Counted from the stretch's first letter, positions 51,589-63,015 are shown. The stretch is DNA of 64,000 nt from an uncultured Pelagibacteraceae bacterium (GCA_902589155.1 CACIRV010000001.1:18501-82500); one strand, 5' to 3'. Notes: generated from the sequence alone by a model not told the origin. A program made the numbers and translations.

Positions 51589-54144
51589 TTAAACCGATCC
51601 ACAGCAATGTTTATATTTTTTTTCTGAGCCACAAGGACATTTTTCATTTCTTCCAATTTTTTTATTATCAGAAGATATTTCAGTTATTTTTTCTTTTCTC
51701 TCTTCTTTATTTGAAACAACAACATTTAGGTTAAGCAAGAATTTTATAACATCATTCTTTATTTTTTCTAATAATCCCTCAAAAAGAGTAAAAGCTTCTT
51801 TTTTAAATTCAGATAAAGGATCTTTTTGTCCATATGATCTCAGACCTATTACCTGTCTTAATTGCTCTAAATATTGTAAATGAGATCTCCAAGCAAAATC
51901 AATGATTTGTAGGAATATCTTTTTTTCTAAATTATTATTTTCTTCAACACCAATTATATCAGTTCTTTCTTTTTTTTTAGATAAGTAAAGATCTTTAATT
52001 TTTTTAGCGAACTGTTCTTGACTAAGAAATGCCATAGATATTAGATCCTTGTCATTAATAATGTTTCCAGTAGTGCTTTTTATAGAGGCGAGATAACTTT
52101 TTTCATCATTAGATTTTTGATAAATATTTCTTGCTTTTTGTAAATTGCTTAAAATTTCATTTAAAAAATCTCCTAGTATTTCTTCAATTTTTTTATTTTT
52201 TAAAATTTTTAATCTTTGGGAAAATATTACTTGTCTTTGATCATTCATAACATCGTCAAATTTAATTAAAGTCTTTCTAATATCGAAATTCCTTGACTCA
52301 ACCTTCTTTTGAGCTCTTTCCATGGCTTTATTAATCCAAGGATGATCGATTGATTCATTCTCTTTAAGTCCTAGTTTTTTTAGCATCCCATCAATAGAAT
52401 CTCCTCCAAAAATTCTCATTAATTCATCTTGAAGACTTATAAAAAAAATTGAACTTCCAAGATCCCCTTGTCTTCCTGCTCTACCCCTTAGTTGGTTATC
52501 AATTCTTCTGCTTTCATGTCTTTCTGTACCTATAATAAACAATCCACCAAGTTCTTTAACTCTAGACTCATCTTTTTTAATTTGTTCGATGTCATTTTTT
52601 TTTCCATCTTCAACAAAATCTTTGTTGCCTCCCAACTTTATGTCTGTTCCACGTCCAGCCATATTTGTTGCAATAGTTACTGCGTTAACTTTTCCAGCTT
52701 CGGCTATAATTTTAGCCTCTTTTTCATGTTGTTTTGCATTGAGAACATTGTGTTTAATTTTCTTTTTATTTAAAAAATCAGAAATTTTTTCTGATTTTTC
52801 AATGCTAGTAGTACCTACTAAAACTGGTTGTCCTTTATTATTACATTCAATAATTTTATTAGTAATAGCATTATATTTTTCTGGTTCAGTTCTAAATATT
52901 TGATCATTAAGATCTTTTCTTTGCATTTTTTTATTTGTAGGTATCGAAACAACATTCAATTTATAAATATCAAAAAACTCTTCGGCTTCTGTGATAGCAG
53001 TACCAGTCATACCAGATAATTTTTTATATAATCTAAAATAGTTTTGATAAGTAATCGAAGCCAAAGTTTGATTTTCTTCTTCAATTTGTACATTTTCTTT
53101 AGCTTCTAATGCTTGGTGCAATCCATCAGAAAACCTTCTGCCATCTAAAACTCTTCCTGTGAATTCGTCAATAATTTGTACTTTTCCATTTCTAACAATA
53201 TAGTCTGTGTCTTTTTTAAAAAGAAGGTTAGCTTTAAGAGCTTGATTTACATGGTGAACAAGACTTAGATTTTCTGGGTCATAAAAATTATTATTTTTAA
53301 GAATTCTTTTTTGAATAGATAATTTTTCAATTTTATCAATTCCTTGGTCTGTTAAAATTGCATTTTTATTTTTTTCATCTAGCTCAAAATCATTTTTTTG
53401 CAAATGTTTGATAAATTCATTAGATATTGGATAGAGATTAGTTTTATCTTCCAATTTTCCTGAAATGATTAAAGGTGTTCTAGACTCATCAATTAAAATA
53501 CTGTCAACCTCATCCACTATACAGTAATTGTGGTCTCGCTGAACCATGTCAGTAAGCTCATACTTCATATTATCTCTTAGATAATCAAAACCAAGCTCAT
53601 TATTTGTTGCATAAGTAATATCAGATTTATAATTTTCTTTCCTCTGTGTGTCGTTCAAATCATTTGTTATACATCCAGTTGAAGTGCCTAAAAAATTAAA
53701 AACTTTTCCCATCCATTCCGAGTCTCTTTTTGCCAAATAATCATTCACTGTAACTATATGAACCCCTTTGCCTGTTAATGAATTAAGATAAGCTGGGAGT
53801 GTAGACACGAGAGTTTTCCCTTCTCCAGTTTTCATCTCAGCAATTTTACCTTCATGTAAAATTATTCCACCAGCCAACTGAACATCATAGTGTCTTTCTC
53901 CTAATGTTCTTTTTGCAGCCTCTCTAACCAAAGCAAAACTTTCAGGAATAATACTATTGAGAGAGTTACCTTCTTTAACTGATCGTTTTAGGTTTAATGT
54001 TTTTTCTTTAAATTCACCGTCGGATAGAGATTGAATCGAACTCTCTTTGCTGTTTATAGCAGATATTAAATTCTTTGTTTTGTCTAATTCTTGTTGATTA
54101 GAGCTTTTAAATATTTTACTAAATGTTCTTGTAAATACATTCAT
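51589..54144 (-). CDS. secA: preprotein translocase subunit SecA
   Basis: MKTGEGKTLVSTLPAYLN, TNNELGFDYLRDNM, TNMAGRGTDIKLGG, C-terminal zinc motif CPCGSEKKYKHCCG. Confidence 0.98.
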   Translation of the reverse strand: MNVFTRTFSKIFKSSNQQELDKTKNLISAINSKESSIQSLSDGEFKEKTLNLKRSVKEGNSLNSIIPESFALVREAAKRTLGERHYDVQLAGGIILHEGKIAEMKTGEGKTLVSTLPAYLNSLTGKGVHIVTVNDYLAKRDSEWMGKVFNFLGTSTGCITNDLNDTQRKENYKSDITYATNNELGFDYLRDNMKYELTDMVQRDHNYCIVDEVDSILIDESRTPLIISGKLEDKTNLYPISNEFIKHLQKNDFELDEKNKNAILTDQGIDKIEKLSIQKRILKNNNFYDPENLSLVHHVNQALKANLLFKKDTDYIVRNGKVQIIDEFTGRVLDGRRFSDGLHQALEAKENVQIEEENQTLASITYQNYFRLYKKLSGMTGTAITEAEEFFDIYKLNVVSIPTNKKMQRKDLNDQIFRTEPEKYNAITNKIIECNNKGQPVLVGTTSIEKSEKISDFLNKKKIKHNVLNAKQHEKEAKIIAEAGKVNAVTIATNMAGRGTDIKLGGNKDFVEDGKKNDIEQIKKDESRVKELGGLFIIGTERHESRRIDNQLRGRAGRQGDLGSSIFFISLQDELMRIFGGDSIDGMLKKLGLKENESIDHPWINKAMERAQKKVESRNFDIRKTLIKFDDVMNDQRQVIFSQRLKILKNKKIEEILGDFLNEILSNLQKARNIYQKSNDEKSYLASIKSTTGNIINDKDLISMAFLSQEQFAKKIKDLYLSKKKERTDIIGVEENNNLEKKIFLQIIDFAWRSHLQYLEQLRQVIGLRSYGQKDPLSEFKKEAFTLFEGLLEKIKNDVIKFLLNLNVVVSNKEERKEKITEISSDNKKIGRNEKCPCGSEKKYKHCCGSV

Positions 54145-54188
54145 TATACTTCTATATATGTATTTATAATCTAAATTAAATAGTAATT

Positions 54189-55493
54189 ATGACGATAAAC
54201 TTGAAAAACTTCTTAAACGACAAAAATAAAATGTCAAAAATGGGGGAGTTTCAAAACCTTAAACAAATAGAGGGATTGGAAATGTCCTGTGTATCCGCTG
54301 ATCTATATGGCAATGGCAGGGATGATTTATCATTATTTTATTTTAGCAAAGGCGCTAATTATGCATCGGTAACAACAACCAATAGTATTATTTCTGAGAC
54401 AATAATTTGGAATAATAGCTCTCATAAAAAATCAATTAAAGGCCTGATGGTAAATACAAAAAATGCAAACACATTTACAGGAAAACAAGGAAAAGAAAGT
54501 TTAGATATTATAGCAAAAAATTTATCAAGAATTTTAACTTTAAAAGAGTCAAAATCAGAAAAAGGCACCACTGAAACAGTAAGAACTAAAGATTTAATTT
54601 TCGCCTCAACTGGAGTTATAGGCGAACAGTTTCCTGTCGATAAAATAAAAGATGTACTACCTGATTTAGTAGAAAAACTTAAAAATCAGCATAATAAATT
54701 ATTTTGGCTGAAAGTTGCTTCAGGCATGATGACAACAGATACCAGGCCAAAAGTAGCTTATGAAGAAATTATAGTTGGAGATGAATTAATTAAAATTTGC
54801 GGTATAGCAAAAGGCTCTGGTATGATCGCTCCTAATCTTGCAACAATGCTGTCATTTATTTTTACAAATGCAGATATAAATTCTAATTTACTAAAATCAT
54901 TATTAAAAAAAGCAGTTGCTAATACATTTAATGCTATAACTGTTGATAGCGACCAGTCAACCAATGACATGGTGTCCATTTTTTCAACGAGAGCTATTAA
55001 AATAGGTCAAAATCTATCTCTGAATGATAAGATTATTCAAAAATTTGAATTATCTTTAAAAAAATTATGTTTAAATTTAGCAAAACAGATTGTAGTTGAT
55101 GGTGAAGGAGCAAGAAAATTTTTAACTGTGAAAGTTATTAACGCTAAATCACTAGGAAGTGCAAAAAAAATTGCTTTTTCAATTGCAAATTCTCCTTTGA
55201 TAAAAACAGCTGTAGCAGGAGAGGACCCAAACTGGGGAAGAATTATTATGGGTATTGGCAAATCTGGAGAAATAATTGACTCTAAGAAACTAAAAATTAA
55301 ATTGGGTGATTTTGTTGTTGCAGAAAACGGAAAAATTTCTGATAGTTATAATGAGGAAAAATTAAAAGAATACATGAAATGGGACTCAATTAATATAGAA
55401 GTAAATTTGAAATTAGGAAGTGATGCGTTTGAATGTTTTACATGTGATTTCACACATGACTATATAGATATAAACGCAGACTATAGGAATTGA
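54189..55493 (+). CDS. argJ: bifunctional ornithine acetyltransferase/N-acetylglutamate synthase
   Basis: ATMLSFIFTNADI (autoprocessing ATML-T like), GEGARKFLTV, EDPNWGRIIMGIGKSG. Confidence 0.97.
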   Translation: MTINLKNFLNDKNKMSKMGEFQNLKQIEGLEMSCVSADLYGNGRDDLSLFYFSKGANYASVTTTNSIISETIIWNNSSHKKSIKGLMVNTKNANTFTGKQGKESLDIIAKNLSRILTLKESKSEKGTTETVRTKDLIFASTGVIGEQFPVDKIKDVLPDLVEKLKNQHNKLFWLKVASGMMTTDTRPKVAYEEIIVGDELIKICGIAKGSGMIAPNLATMLSFIFTNADINSNLLKSLLKKAVANTFNAITVDSDQSTNDMVSIFSTRAIKIGQNLSLNDKIIQKFELSLKKLCLNLAKQIVVDGEGARKFLTVKVINAKSLGSAKKIAFSIANSPLIKTAVAGEDPNWGRIIMGIGKSGEIIDSKKLKIKLGDFVVAENGKISDSYNEEKLKEYMKWDSINIEVNLKLGSDAFECFTCDFTHDYIDINADYRN

Positions 55494-55509
55494 AAAAATT
55501 AAAGATTAA

Positions 55510-55935
55510 ATGATAAAATATAATTTGAAATGTGAAAACAACCATGAGTTTGAAAGCTGGTTTTCAAACTCTAATGAGTTTGACAAATTAAATAAAAAGA
55601 AATTACTTGAATGTATCTATTGCGCTTCAAAAAAGATTAACAAGTCGATTATGGCACCAATGGTTTCTGGAAGACAATTAAAACAAGAGGATGGTTTTGG
55701 TTTTTCAGACAAAAAGCTATTAAATGAAAAGAAAGAACTATTAAAAATTCGAGAATATATAGAGAAAAATTTTGAATTTGTTGGAGATAAACTTAGTCAA
55801 AAAGTTAGAGAGGTTTACTATGATAAAAGGACTAAAAAAAGCATTTACGGCACTGCCACACCCGAAGAAAGAGATGAGCTAGCAGAGGAGGGCATAGATT
55901 TATTAAGCGTGCCTTGGGTTGATAAAGATAATTAA
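55510..55935 (+). CDS. DUF1178 family protein
   Basis: MIKYNLKCENNHEFESWFSNSNEFDKL, YGTATPEERDELAEEGIDLLSVPWV. Confidence 0.92.
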   Translation: MIKYNLKCENNHEFESWFSNSNEFDKLNKKKLLECIYCASKKINKSIMAPMVSGRQLKQEDGFGFSDKKLLNEKKELLKIREYIEKNFEFVGDKLSQKVREVYYDKRTKKSIYGTATPEERDELAEEGIDLLSVPWVDKDN

Positions 55936-56657
55936 TCTTTTGAGCTACAAATTATATAGTTTACTGAAAGATTATCAGATTTTTTCCACTTATTAAAAAT
56001 AGGATTAAATTCTAATCCTTTAATATTTTTTGTTGTAAATTTTTTATCAGTTAATTTTTTTTGTAATTCTTCTGGTTTAACAAACTTATTCCAATCATGA
56101 GTTCCTATAGGAAGCCATCTTAAAACATATTCAGCTCCTATAATTGCTTTAATATAAGATATTAGTGTTCTATTAATTGTTGCTGTAAACATCAAACCGT
56201 TTCTTTTTAACAAACCATAACAAGACTGAAGATATAGATCTACGTTTTCAACATGTTCAACAATTTCAAGATTCAATATTATATCAAATTTTTCTTTTTC
56301 TTTTAGTTGTTCGGGTGAGTTTTCTAGATATCTAATTTTGAGATTACTTTCTTTGCTATGAAGAGAAGCAATCTTAATATTTTTTTTTGCAGCATCTATA
56401 CCAGTTACATTTCCACCTAAGCGGGCCATTGGTTCACTTATTAATCCTCCTCCACACCCTATATCGAGAATATTTAAGTTATTAAGTGGTAGTTTTATTT
56501 CTTTGTCTAATTTAAAATGTTTTGTAATTTCGTCTAAAATATATTCAATTCTGATAGGATTAAACATATGCAAAGGTTTAAATTTACCATTTACGTCCCA
56601 CCATTCATCAGCTAATTTTGAAAACTTTTGAATTTCCTCTTTATTTATTGTAGTCAT
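55932..56657 (-). CDS. ubiG: 3-demethylubiquinone-9 3-O-methyltransferase
   Basis: WWDVNGKFKPLHMFNPIRIEYI, LDIGCGGGLISEPMARLG, LPIGTHDWNKFVKPEEL. Confidence 0.97.
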   Translation of the reverse strand: MTTINKEEIQKFSKLADEWWDVNGKFKPLHMFNPIRIEYILDEITKHFKLDKEIKLPLNNLNILDIGCGGGLISEPMARLGGNVTGIDAAKKNIKIASLHSKESNLKIRYLENSPEQLKEKEKFDIILNLEIVEHVENVDLYLQSCYGLLKRNGLMFTATINRTLISYIKAIIGAEYVLRWLPIGTHDWNKFVKPEELQKKLTDKKFTTKNIKGLEFNPIFNKWKKSDNLSVNYIICSSKD

Positions 56658-56719
56658 TAATCCTTAATGTATTAATTATACTTAATTAAAACCTATTTAT
56701 ATTATATTAAAATCTAATA

Positions 56720-57931
56720 ATGGCAAAAAAAGTATTAAAATTTGGTGGAACTTCTGTAGGAACAATTGATAGGATTCTACATGTGGCGCAGATTATAAAA
56801 AAAGAACATGACTCAGGCAATGAAGTAATAGCAGTAGTTTCTGCTATGGCTGGTAAAACAAATGAGCTTTTAAAACAATCTAAGACTATCTCTGCAGAAT
56901 TTGATAAAAGAGAACTAGATGTGCTTTTGGCTTCAGGTGAACAGGTCACAAGTGCTTTATTAGCCGGAGCTTTAATTAAATTTGGCATTAATTCTAAGTC
57001 TTGGCTTAATTGGCAAATACCAATTTTGACAGAAGGAGAAAATTCAAATGCTAGAATTATAAATATGAGAACTTCAAGTATAAATAAATTTTTATCAGAA
57101 AAAGGAGTAGCAATAATTCCAGGATTTCAAGGAATATCAAAAGCTTGGGATATAACTACTATCGGAAGAGGCGGTTCAGATGCTACCGCTGTAGCTGTTG
57201 CTAAAATATTCAATGCTGATTTATGTGAAATATATACTGACGTTGATGGAGTTTATTCTACCGACCCTAATAAAATACCTGTAGCAAAAAAAATAGATAA
57301 AATATCTTATGATGAAATGCTCGAACTATCATCTCTAGGAGCAAAAGTTATGCAGTCTTCAGCAGTACAAACTGCTATGATGTATAGTATTCCACTTGAA
57401 GTTAAGTCTACATTTACAGCTAGACAAGGGACAAAAATTTTTGATCAAGATAGTATAGATTACACTAAAAGTGTTACAGGTGTAGCTTATTCAAAAGATG
57501 ATGCTAAAATTACTTTGGTGGGCGTACAAGACAAACCTGGTGTTGCAGCAAACATATTTGAACCTTTAAGCAAAAATCAAATAAATGTTGATATGGTAAT
57601 ACAAAATATTTCATCAGACCAAAAGACTACTGATATAACTTTTACAATTAAAAGAGAAGATCTTTTAAAAACGATTGAGATATTAAAAAGCAATAAAACA
57701 ATTAAATATGAAAGCTTGAGTCATAATGATAAAGTTTCTAAAATTTCAATTGTAGGTGCAGGCATGGTTTCTACTCCAGGCATAACTTATAGGATGTTTC
57801 GAAGTCTGGCTGAGGAAAAAATTAATATTTTAGCTATTTCAACTTCAGAAATTAAATTATCAGTAATTATTAGTGAAGACGACACCCTAAAAGCTGTCAA
57901 AAAACTACATACAGTTTTTGATTTAGATTAA
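56720..57931 (+). CDS. lysC: aspartate kinase
   Basis: [44 protein letters not shown], two ACT domains. Confidence 0.97.
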   Translation: MAKKVLKFGGTSVGTIDRILHVAQIIKKEHDSGNEVIAVVSAMAGKTNELLKQSKTISAEFDKRELDVLLASGEQVTSALLAGALIKFGINSKSWLNWQIPILTEGENSNARIINMRTSSINKFLSEKGVAIIPGFQGISKAWDITTIGRGGSDATAVAVAKIFNADLCEIYTDVDGVYSTDPNKIPVAKKIDKISYDEMLELSSLGAKVMQSSAVQTAMMYSIPLEVKSTFTARQGTKIFDQDSIDYTKSVTGVAYSKDDAKITLVGVQDKPGVAANIFEPLSKNQINVDMVIQNISSDQKTTDITFTIKREDLLKTIEILKSNKTIKYESLSHNDKVSKISIVGAGMVSTPGITYRMFRSLAEEKINILAISTSEIKLSVIISEDDTLKAVKKLHTVFDLD

Positions 57932-57932
57932 A

Positions 57933-59027
57933 ATGGAAATTAGACCACATAGAATAATAAATAGAAAAAAAACAAAAGAAATTAAAGTTGGTAATATTTC
58001 TGTAGGGGGTGACTCTCAAGTCAGCGTTCAATCAATGACTAATACGCTTACAACAGATATAAAAGCTACTATAAAACAAATACACTCTTTAGAAGAAGTT
58101 GGCGCCGATATAGTTAGGGTTTCTTGTCCCGATGAGGACTCAACAAAAGCCCTAAGGGATATAGTAAAAGAAGTTAAAGCTCCAATAGTAGCAGATATAC
58201 ATTTTCATTATAAAAGAGCTATCGAAGCAGCAAAAATGGGAGCAAGTTGTTTAAGAATTAATCCTGGAAACATTGGTTCCCGAGATAGAATTTTAGAAGT
58301 AGTTCAAGCTGCTAAAGACCATAATTGTTCTATAAGAATTGGAGTAAACGCAGGTTCATTAGATAAAGCTTTACTAGAAAAATACAAAGAACCATGTCCA
58401 GAAGCACTTGTAGAGAGCGCAATGTATAATGTAAAATTATTAGAGGATAATGATTTCTTCAATTTCAAAATTAGCGTTAAATCATCTGATGTTTTTTTAA
58501 CAGTAAAAGCTTATAGAAAGTTATCAGAGGAATGTGATTACCCTTTACATCTAGGAATTACTGAAGCTGGAGGGCTTATTACCGGCAGTATAAGATCTTC
58601 GATTGGAATTGGCCAACTACTTATGGATGGTATAGGAGACACAATAAGAGTTTCCCTTTCTTCAGACCCTATAGACGAAATAAAATCAGGCTACGAAATT
58701 TTAAAATCATTAGGGATTAGATCAAGAGGAGTAAATATTATTTCTTGCCCATCTTGTGCTCGTCAAGCCTTTCCAGTAATCGAGACAGTTAAGGAGTTAG
58801 AAAAAAAATTATCTCATGTAAAAAAGCCAATAACTTTATCTATAATAGGTTGTGTAGTTAATGGCCCTGGTGAGGCAGCACAAACTGAAATTGGTTTAAC
58901 TGGTGGAGGCCAAGATAATAATCTTTTATATTTATCAGGAATACCACACTCTAAAGTAGCAAGCACAAAGATAATAGACAAAGTCGTCGAACTTGTGGAA
59001 GAAAAAGTTAAAGAAAAAAATAATTAA
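57933..59027 (+). CDS. ispG: 4-hydroxy-3-methylbut-2-en-1-yl diphosphate synthase
   Basis: [51 protein letters not shown]. Confidence 0.98.
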   Translation: MEIRPHRIINRKKTKEIKVGNISVGGDSQVSVQSMTNTLTTDIKATIKQIHSLEEVGADIVRVSCPDEDSTKALRDIVKEVKAPIVADIHFHYKRAIEAAKMGASCLRINPGNIGSRDRILEVVQAAKDHNCSIRIGVNAGSLDKALLEKYKEPCPEALVESAMYNVKLLEDNDFFNFKISVKSSDVFLTVKAYRKLSEECDYPLHLGITEAGGLITGSIRSSIGIGQLLMDGIGDTIRVSLSSDPIDEIKSGYEILKSLGIRSRGVNIISCPSCARQAFPVIETVKELEKKLSHVKKPITLSIIGCVVNGPGEAAQTEIGLTGGGQDNNLLYLSGIPHSKVASTKIIDKVVELVEEKVKEKNN

Positions 59028-59030
59028 ATA

Positions 59031-60104
59031 ATGATACCTATAGATAAGGTGCAAGATATTATTGCAAGGCACGATGATTTGGAGAAAGAGCTGTCCTCAG
59101 GTAAAATTGACACAAAATTATTTGCAAAAAAGTCTAAAGAATATTCTAGTCTAGGAAGCATTATTTCCTATGCTAAAGAGTTTGTAAGGTTCGAAAGTGA
59201 AAAAAAAGACTTAGAGCAGATAATTAAAGATAAAAATAGCGACCCAGAAATGATTGAGATGGCAGAGAAGGATTTGAAAGAGTTAAAAATTAAAAAAGAA
59301 GATTATGAAAATAGATTGAAAATATTTTTGCTTCCTAAAGATGAAGATGACGATAAAAATGCAATAGTGGAAATTAGAGCAGGAACGGGTGGTCTAGAAG
59401 CCTCTCTTTTTTGTTCAGATTTATTTAAAATGTATGAAAAAGTATGTTCAAAAAAGAAATGGAAATTAGAAATTATTAGCATTTCTAAAAGTGAGGCAGG
59501 AGGTTTCAAAGAAGTCATATTTTCTGTTAGTGGAAACGATATTTATTCTTACTTAAAATATGAGTCTGGAGTCCATCGAGTACAAAGAATTCCTGAAACA
59601 GAAACACAAGGGCGAGTTCATACTTCAGCTGCAACAATTGCAGTTTTACCGGAAGCAGAAGACGTTGATGTACAAATTAAAGAGTCCGATTTAAGAATTG
59701 ATGTTTTTAGAGCCGGTGGTCCTGGTGGACAATCAGTAAATACTACGGATAGTGCTGTTAGAATTACACACATACCTACTGGAGTAGTTGTAAGTCAACA
59801 AGACGAAAAATCTCAGCATAAAAATAAAGCTAAAGCATTAAAAATTCTAAGATCAAGAGTTTATGAAGCAGAAAAATCAAAAAGAGATAAAGAGCGATCA
59901 AGTAACAGAAGAAGTCAAATTGGTACCGGCGATAGATCTGAAAGAATAAGAACCTATAACTTTCCTCAAGGAAGAGTAACAGATCACAGAATCAATCTTA
60001 CTTTACATAAGCTTGAAGAATTTTTAAGTGGAGAAGTTCATGAAGAAATGAACCAAGAACTAAGATTAAAAGAACAAGATATAAAACTTAAAAATTTAAA
60101 TTAA
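59031..60104 (+). CDS. prfA: peptide chain release factor 1
   Basis: GGQ motif [52 protein letters not shown]. Confidence 0.98.
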   Translation: MIPIDKVQDIIARHDDLEKELSSGKIDTKLFAKKSKEYSSLGSIISYAKEFVRFESEKKDLEQIIKDKNSDPEMIEMAEKDLKELKIKKEDYENRLKIFLLPKDEDDDKNAIVEIRAGTGGLEASLFCSDLFKMYEKVCSKKKWKLEIISISKSEAGGFKEVIFSVSGNDIYSYLKYESGVHRVQRIPETETQGRVHTSAATIAVLPEAEDVDVQIKESDLRIDVFRAGGPGGQSVNTTDSAVRITHIPTGVVVSQQDEKSQHKNKAKALKILRSRVYEAEKSKRDKERSSNRRSQIGTGDRSERIRTYNFPQGRVTDHRINLTLHKLEEFLSGEVHEEMNQELRLKEQDIKLKNLN

Positions 60105-60946
60105 TGGAAATTATAGAGCTTATTAATAGCGCATCGAGACAACTAAAAGATAAAAAAATTTACTCTCATAAACTAGACTCTGAGATCTTACTCTCTAAGG
60201 TTTTAAAAAAAACTAGGGAAGAGTTAATAGTTAACCTTGAACAAAAAATTGCTCCACAGGAGATTAGTTACTTTAATTCACTAATTCATAGAAGATCTTT
60301 AAAAGAACCTATAGCTTATATTTTAAAAGAAAAAGAGTTTTGGAGTAGAAATTTTCTTGTAAATAATAATACATTAATACCAAGACCAGAAACTGAGTTA
60401 ATGGTTGAGAAAATAGTAAAAATTTTCAAGAGTAAAGATATATTTATTTTAGATATTGGAACTGGAACAGGGTGTATATTGTTAAGTATATTGAGTGAAT
60501 TAAAGGATTCAAAGGGAATAGGTATTGATATATCATCAAAAGCTATACATATAGCTAATGCAAATTCCAAGGAACATAATCTAACTAACAGGTCTAAGTT
60601 TTATAAGAGATCTTTAAACGAAATTTATAGTAATAAATTTGATTTAATTGTGTCTAACCCCCCATATATAATGAAAAAAGATATTAAAAATTTACAAGAA
60701 GATATTAAAAATTTTGAACCTAAAATAGCTTTAGATGGTGGAAATGATGGGCTTGACGTTATTAAAAAAGTTATCTACAAATCCAGAAGTATCTTAAAGA
60801 TTAAAGGTATGCTCGCCTTAGAAATAGGAAATGAGCAATTTAAAAAAGTTTCAAAAATATTAAGAAGCAATAAATTTAAGACTAAACATTTAGTTAAAGA
60901 CTATCGGGAGAACGTTAGATGCATACTATCAACATTAGAAAATTAA
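60104..60946 (+). CDS. prmC: peptide chain release factor N5-glutamine methyltransferase
   Basis: LDIGTGTGCILLSIL, VSNPPYI (NPPY), RPETELMVE. Confidence 0.97.
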   Translation: MEIIELINSASRQLKDKKIYSHKLDSEILLSKVLKKTREELIVNLEQKIAPQEISYFNSLIHRRSLKEPIAYILKEKEFWSRNFLVNNNTLIPRPETELMVEKIVKIFKSKDIFILDIGTGTGCILLSILSELKDSKGIGIDISSKAIHIANANSKEHNLTNRSKFYKRSLNEIYSNKFDLIVSNPPYIMKKDIKNLQEDIKNFEPKIALDGGNDGLDVIKKVIYKSRSILKIKGMLALEIGNEQFKKVSKILRSNKFKTKHLVKDYRENVRCILSTLEN

Positions 60947-60969
60947 AGTTGTAATTATACTTACTACCA

Positions 60970-61335
60970 ATGAACAATAATAGAAGAAGAAATTTCAGAT
61001 CTCGACCGCAAAAAAATAATTATAGACGTAGAAACGGTTCTATGAACTCTAACAGCGGAAATAATTTTAACAATGGAAATATGAATTTTAATAGAAATGG
61101 TTCTATGACAAATCCACATAATGTTGAAAAAACTATGCAAAAATTTCAACAGTTGGCTAAGGATGCTCAAAGCAACGGAGATCCTGTCTTAGTTGAAAAT
61201 TATTTACAGCATGCAGATCATTACTCTAGAAGGTTGGCGGAGTTGAACGAAAGAAACAAAAATAACTCAACTGTTGAAAAAAATAATAGCCTAGAAGATA
61301 AATCAACCAAAGATTTATCAAATGGTTCAGACTAA
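60970..61335 (+). CDS. DUF4167 family protein
   Basis: Asn/Arg-rich N-terminus then VEKTMQKFQQLAKDAQSNGDPVLVENYLQHADHYSRRL; follows prmC as in other alphaproteobacteria. Confidence 0.93.
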   Translation: MNNNRRRNFRSRPQKNNYRRRNGSMNSNSGNNFNNGNMNFNRNGSMTNPHNVEKTMQKFQQLAKDAQSNGDPVLVENYLQHADHYSRRLAELNERNKNNSTVEKNNSLEDKSTKDLSNGSD

Positions 61336-61358
61336 ATAGATTGTGAACAATACAATAC

Positions 61359-62702
61359 CTATCTTAATTCAGATAACTTAAGATCAATTTTAATTCTTGC
61401 TAATTCGAATTCTTCTCTGGTTTTTCCTTTTAAAATTTTTCCTGACGGCAATTTTAGTTTTTGTGAATTTACTTTTTTACCGTTAACAATTACTTCATAA
61501 TGAAGATGAGGGCCGGTAGACATTCCAGTCGAACCAACGTAACCAATAATTTGTCCTTGTTTAACTCTTCTACCTTCTTTTATTCCTCGAGCAAAACTCT
61601 TCATGTGAGCATAAACAGTTTGATAAGTAGAGTTATGTTTTATCTTTACGCAGTTTCCACCTCCACCGCACCACCTAGCTCTAATAATTTTTCCTGCTCC
61701 AGAAGCCATAATGGGAGTTCCACTTGGTGCAGCAAAGTCGGTTCCTCTATGCATTTTATTATATCCTAAAATGGGATGTTTTCTCATTCCATACGATGAA
61801 GATAATCTTGCACCATTGATAGGAGTTTTCATTAAAGACTTAACGATGCTTTTTCCTTTTAAGTCGTAGAAACCTATATCACCACTACCATCTTTAAAAT
61901 TATAAAGATTAATTTCAGTACCGTTAACGAACATAGAAGCATAAATTATTTTTCCAGTATCTTGCACAATATTATTATCATCTTCAAATCTTTCATATAA
62001 GATTTCAAACCAATCTCCTTTTCTGATGTCTCTTTGAAAATCTACCTCAAAACCAAATATTCTTGCAAATTCTATTATGATGTTTGGTTCTACTCCAGAT
62101 TTTGTTGCTGCACTATATAAGCTGCTTTTTATTTCATTTTTTATAACAACTTCTTTTTTATAAAGTTTAAGTATATTTTTTTTTACTATAAAGTTATTTT
62201 GACTTTTTCTTATTTCAATATTTAAAGTGTTATTTACGGGATACACAAGATTTACGACAGTATTTGATCCATCACTTAACTTTTTTAATATAATAGAAAG
62301 TGTTCTGCCAGCGTATATATTGGTAAGTTTATCTTTTTTTAAATTATTAGATATAATTTTTATATCATTACTATTAATATCAAATTGTTTCAAAATTTTC
62401 TCAATCGAGTCGTTGGCTTGAATTAAATATTCTACTTCTTTGTATGGACTGTTTATTTTGGATAAAAAATAATTACTTAAGTTTGAAAATTCTTTAGATG
62501 TTACTACTGAATTTAAGTTTTGACTTTCTATTTTATTTTTTTGATTTATTAGATTTGATATTATTACAAAAATTGTAAAAAATATGATTACTGAGAAAAA
62601 ATAAAGAAAATACTTCCAATTCAGAACTCTATAATCACCATCTCCCCCCTTAACAGTCTTCAATATCTTTGAAAGGAAATTCAAAATTTGATTTAACGCC
62701 AT
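61359..62702 (-). CDS. M23 family metallopeptidase, membrane anchored
   Basis: N-terminal TM; HRGTDFAAPSGTPIMASGAGKI, STGMSTGPHLHYEVIVNG. Confidence 0.95.
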   Translation of the reverse strand: MALNQILNFLSKILKTVKGGDGDYRVLNWKYFLYFFSVIIFFTIFVIISNLINQKNKIESQNLNSVVTSKEFSNLSNYFLSKINSPYKEVEYLIQANDSIEKILKQFDINSNDIKIISNNLKKDKLTNIYAGRTLSIILKKLSDGSNTVVNLVYPVNNTLNIEIRKSQNNFIVKKNILKLYKKEVVIKNEIKSSLYSAATKSGVEPNIIIEFARIFGFEVDFQRDIRKGDWFEILYERFEDDNNIVQDTGKIIYASMFVNGTEINLYNFKDGSGDIGFYDLKGKSIVKSLMKTPINGARLSSSYGMRKHPILGYNKMHRGTDFAAPSGTPIMASGAGKIIRARWCGGGGNCVKIKHNSTYQTVYAHMKSFARGIKEGRRVKQGQIIGYVGSTGMSTGPHLHYEVIVNGKKVNSQKLKLPSGKILKGKTREEFELARIKIDLKLSELR

Positions 62703-62827
62703 AGTTGTTTTCTATAAAAATTATATCGGATTTGCAATGAATGAAGGGCAAAAAAAGCCTATATTTACTTACTTTTATCACCAATATACGCCTTGACTTA
62801 TAACATATTTGTAATAAAACCACCGCT

Positions 62828-62896
62828 CACCTCAAAGCTAATTTTTTTAAATAGGGCCAGAGGTGTGTAGATTTTAAAGTTTAAGATCTTAGCTTT
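62828..62896 (+). other. alternating complementary segments in rRNA leader
   Basis: CACCTC (62828-62833) / GAGGTG (62860-62865) and AAAGCTAA (62834-62841) / TTAGCTTT (62889-62896), order 1-2-1'-2'. Confidence 0.4.
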
Positions 62897-62957
62897 TTTA
62901 AATTGTAAATTTTTAAGAAGAGAAGTGTGGACGGCTAGGTTAATAAAGAAATTGTCG

Positions 62958-63015
62958 TACACACTTCAACACGTATAGATAATTCGAATGTTATCTATAT
63001 GAAGCTAGTGTGCGC
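62958..63015 (+). other. long stem-loop immediately upstream of 16S rRNA
   Basis: Inner perfect 9-bp TATAGATAA/TTATCTATA (62975-62983 / 62992-63000), outer CTTCA/TGAAG and CACA/TGTG pairings. Confidence 0.65.

Noticed and set aside
52492-52903. Plus-strand ORFs (93 and 104 aa) opposite secA
   Set aside because: Antisense to secA, Phe/Ile/Leu-rich products typical of AT-rich reverse frames; the two overlap each other in different frames.
60964-61170. 68-aa minus-strand ORF opposite DUF4167
   Set aside because: Repetitive Ile/Ser product is the mirror of the Asn/Arg-rich DUF4167 N-terminus.
62793-62820. TTGACT plus TAATAA as an rRNA promoter
   Set aside because: -35-like hexamer is good but no -10 at proper 16-18 nt spacing could be assigned confidently, so not listed as a promoter.
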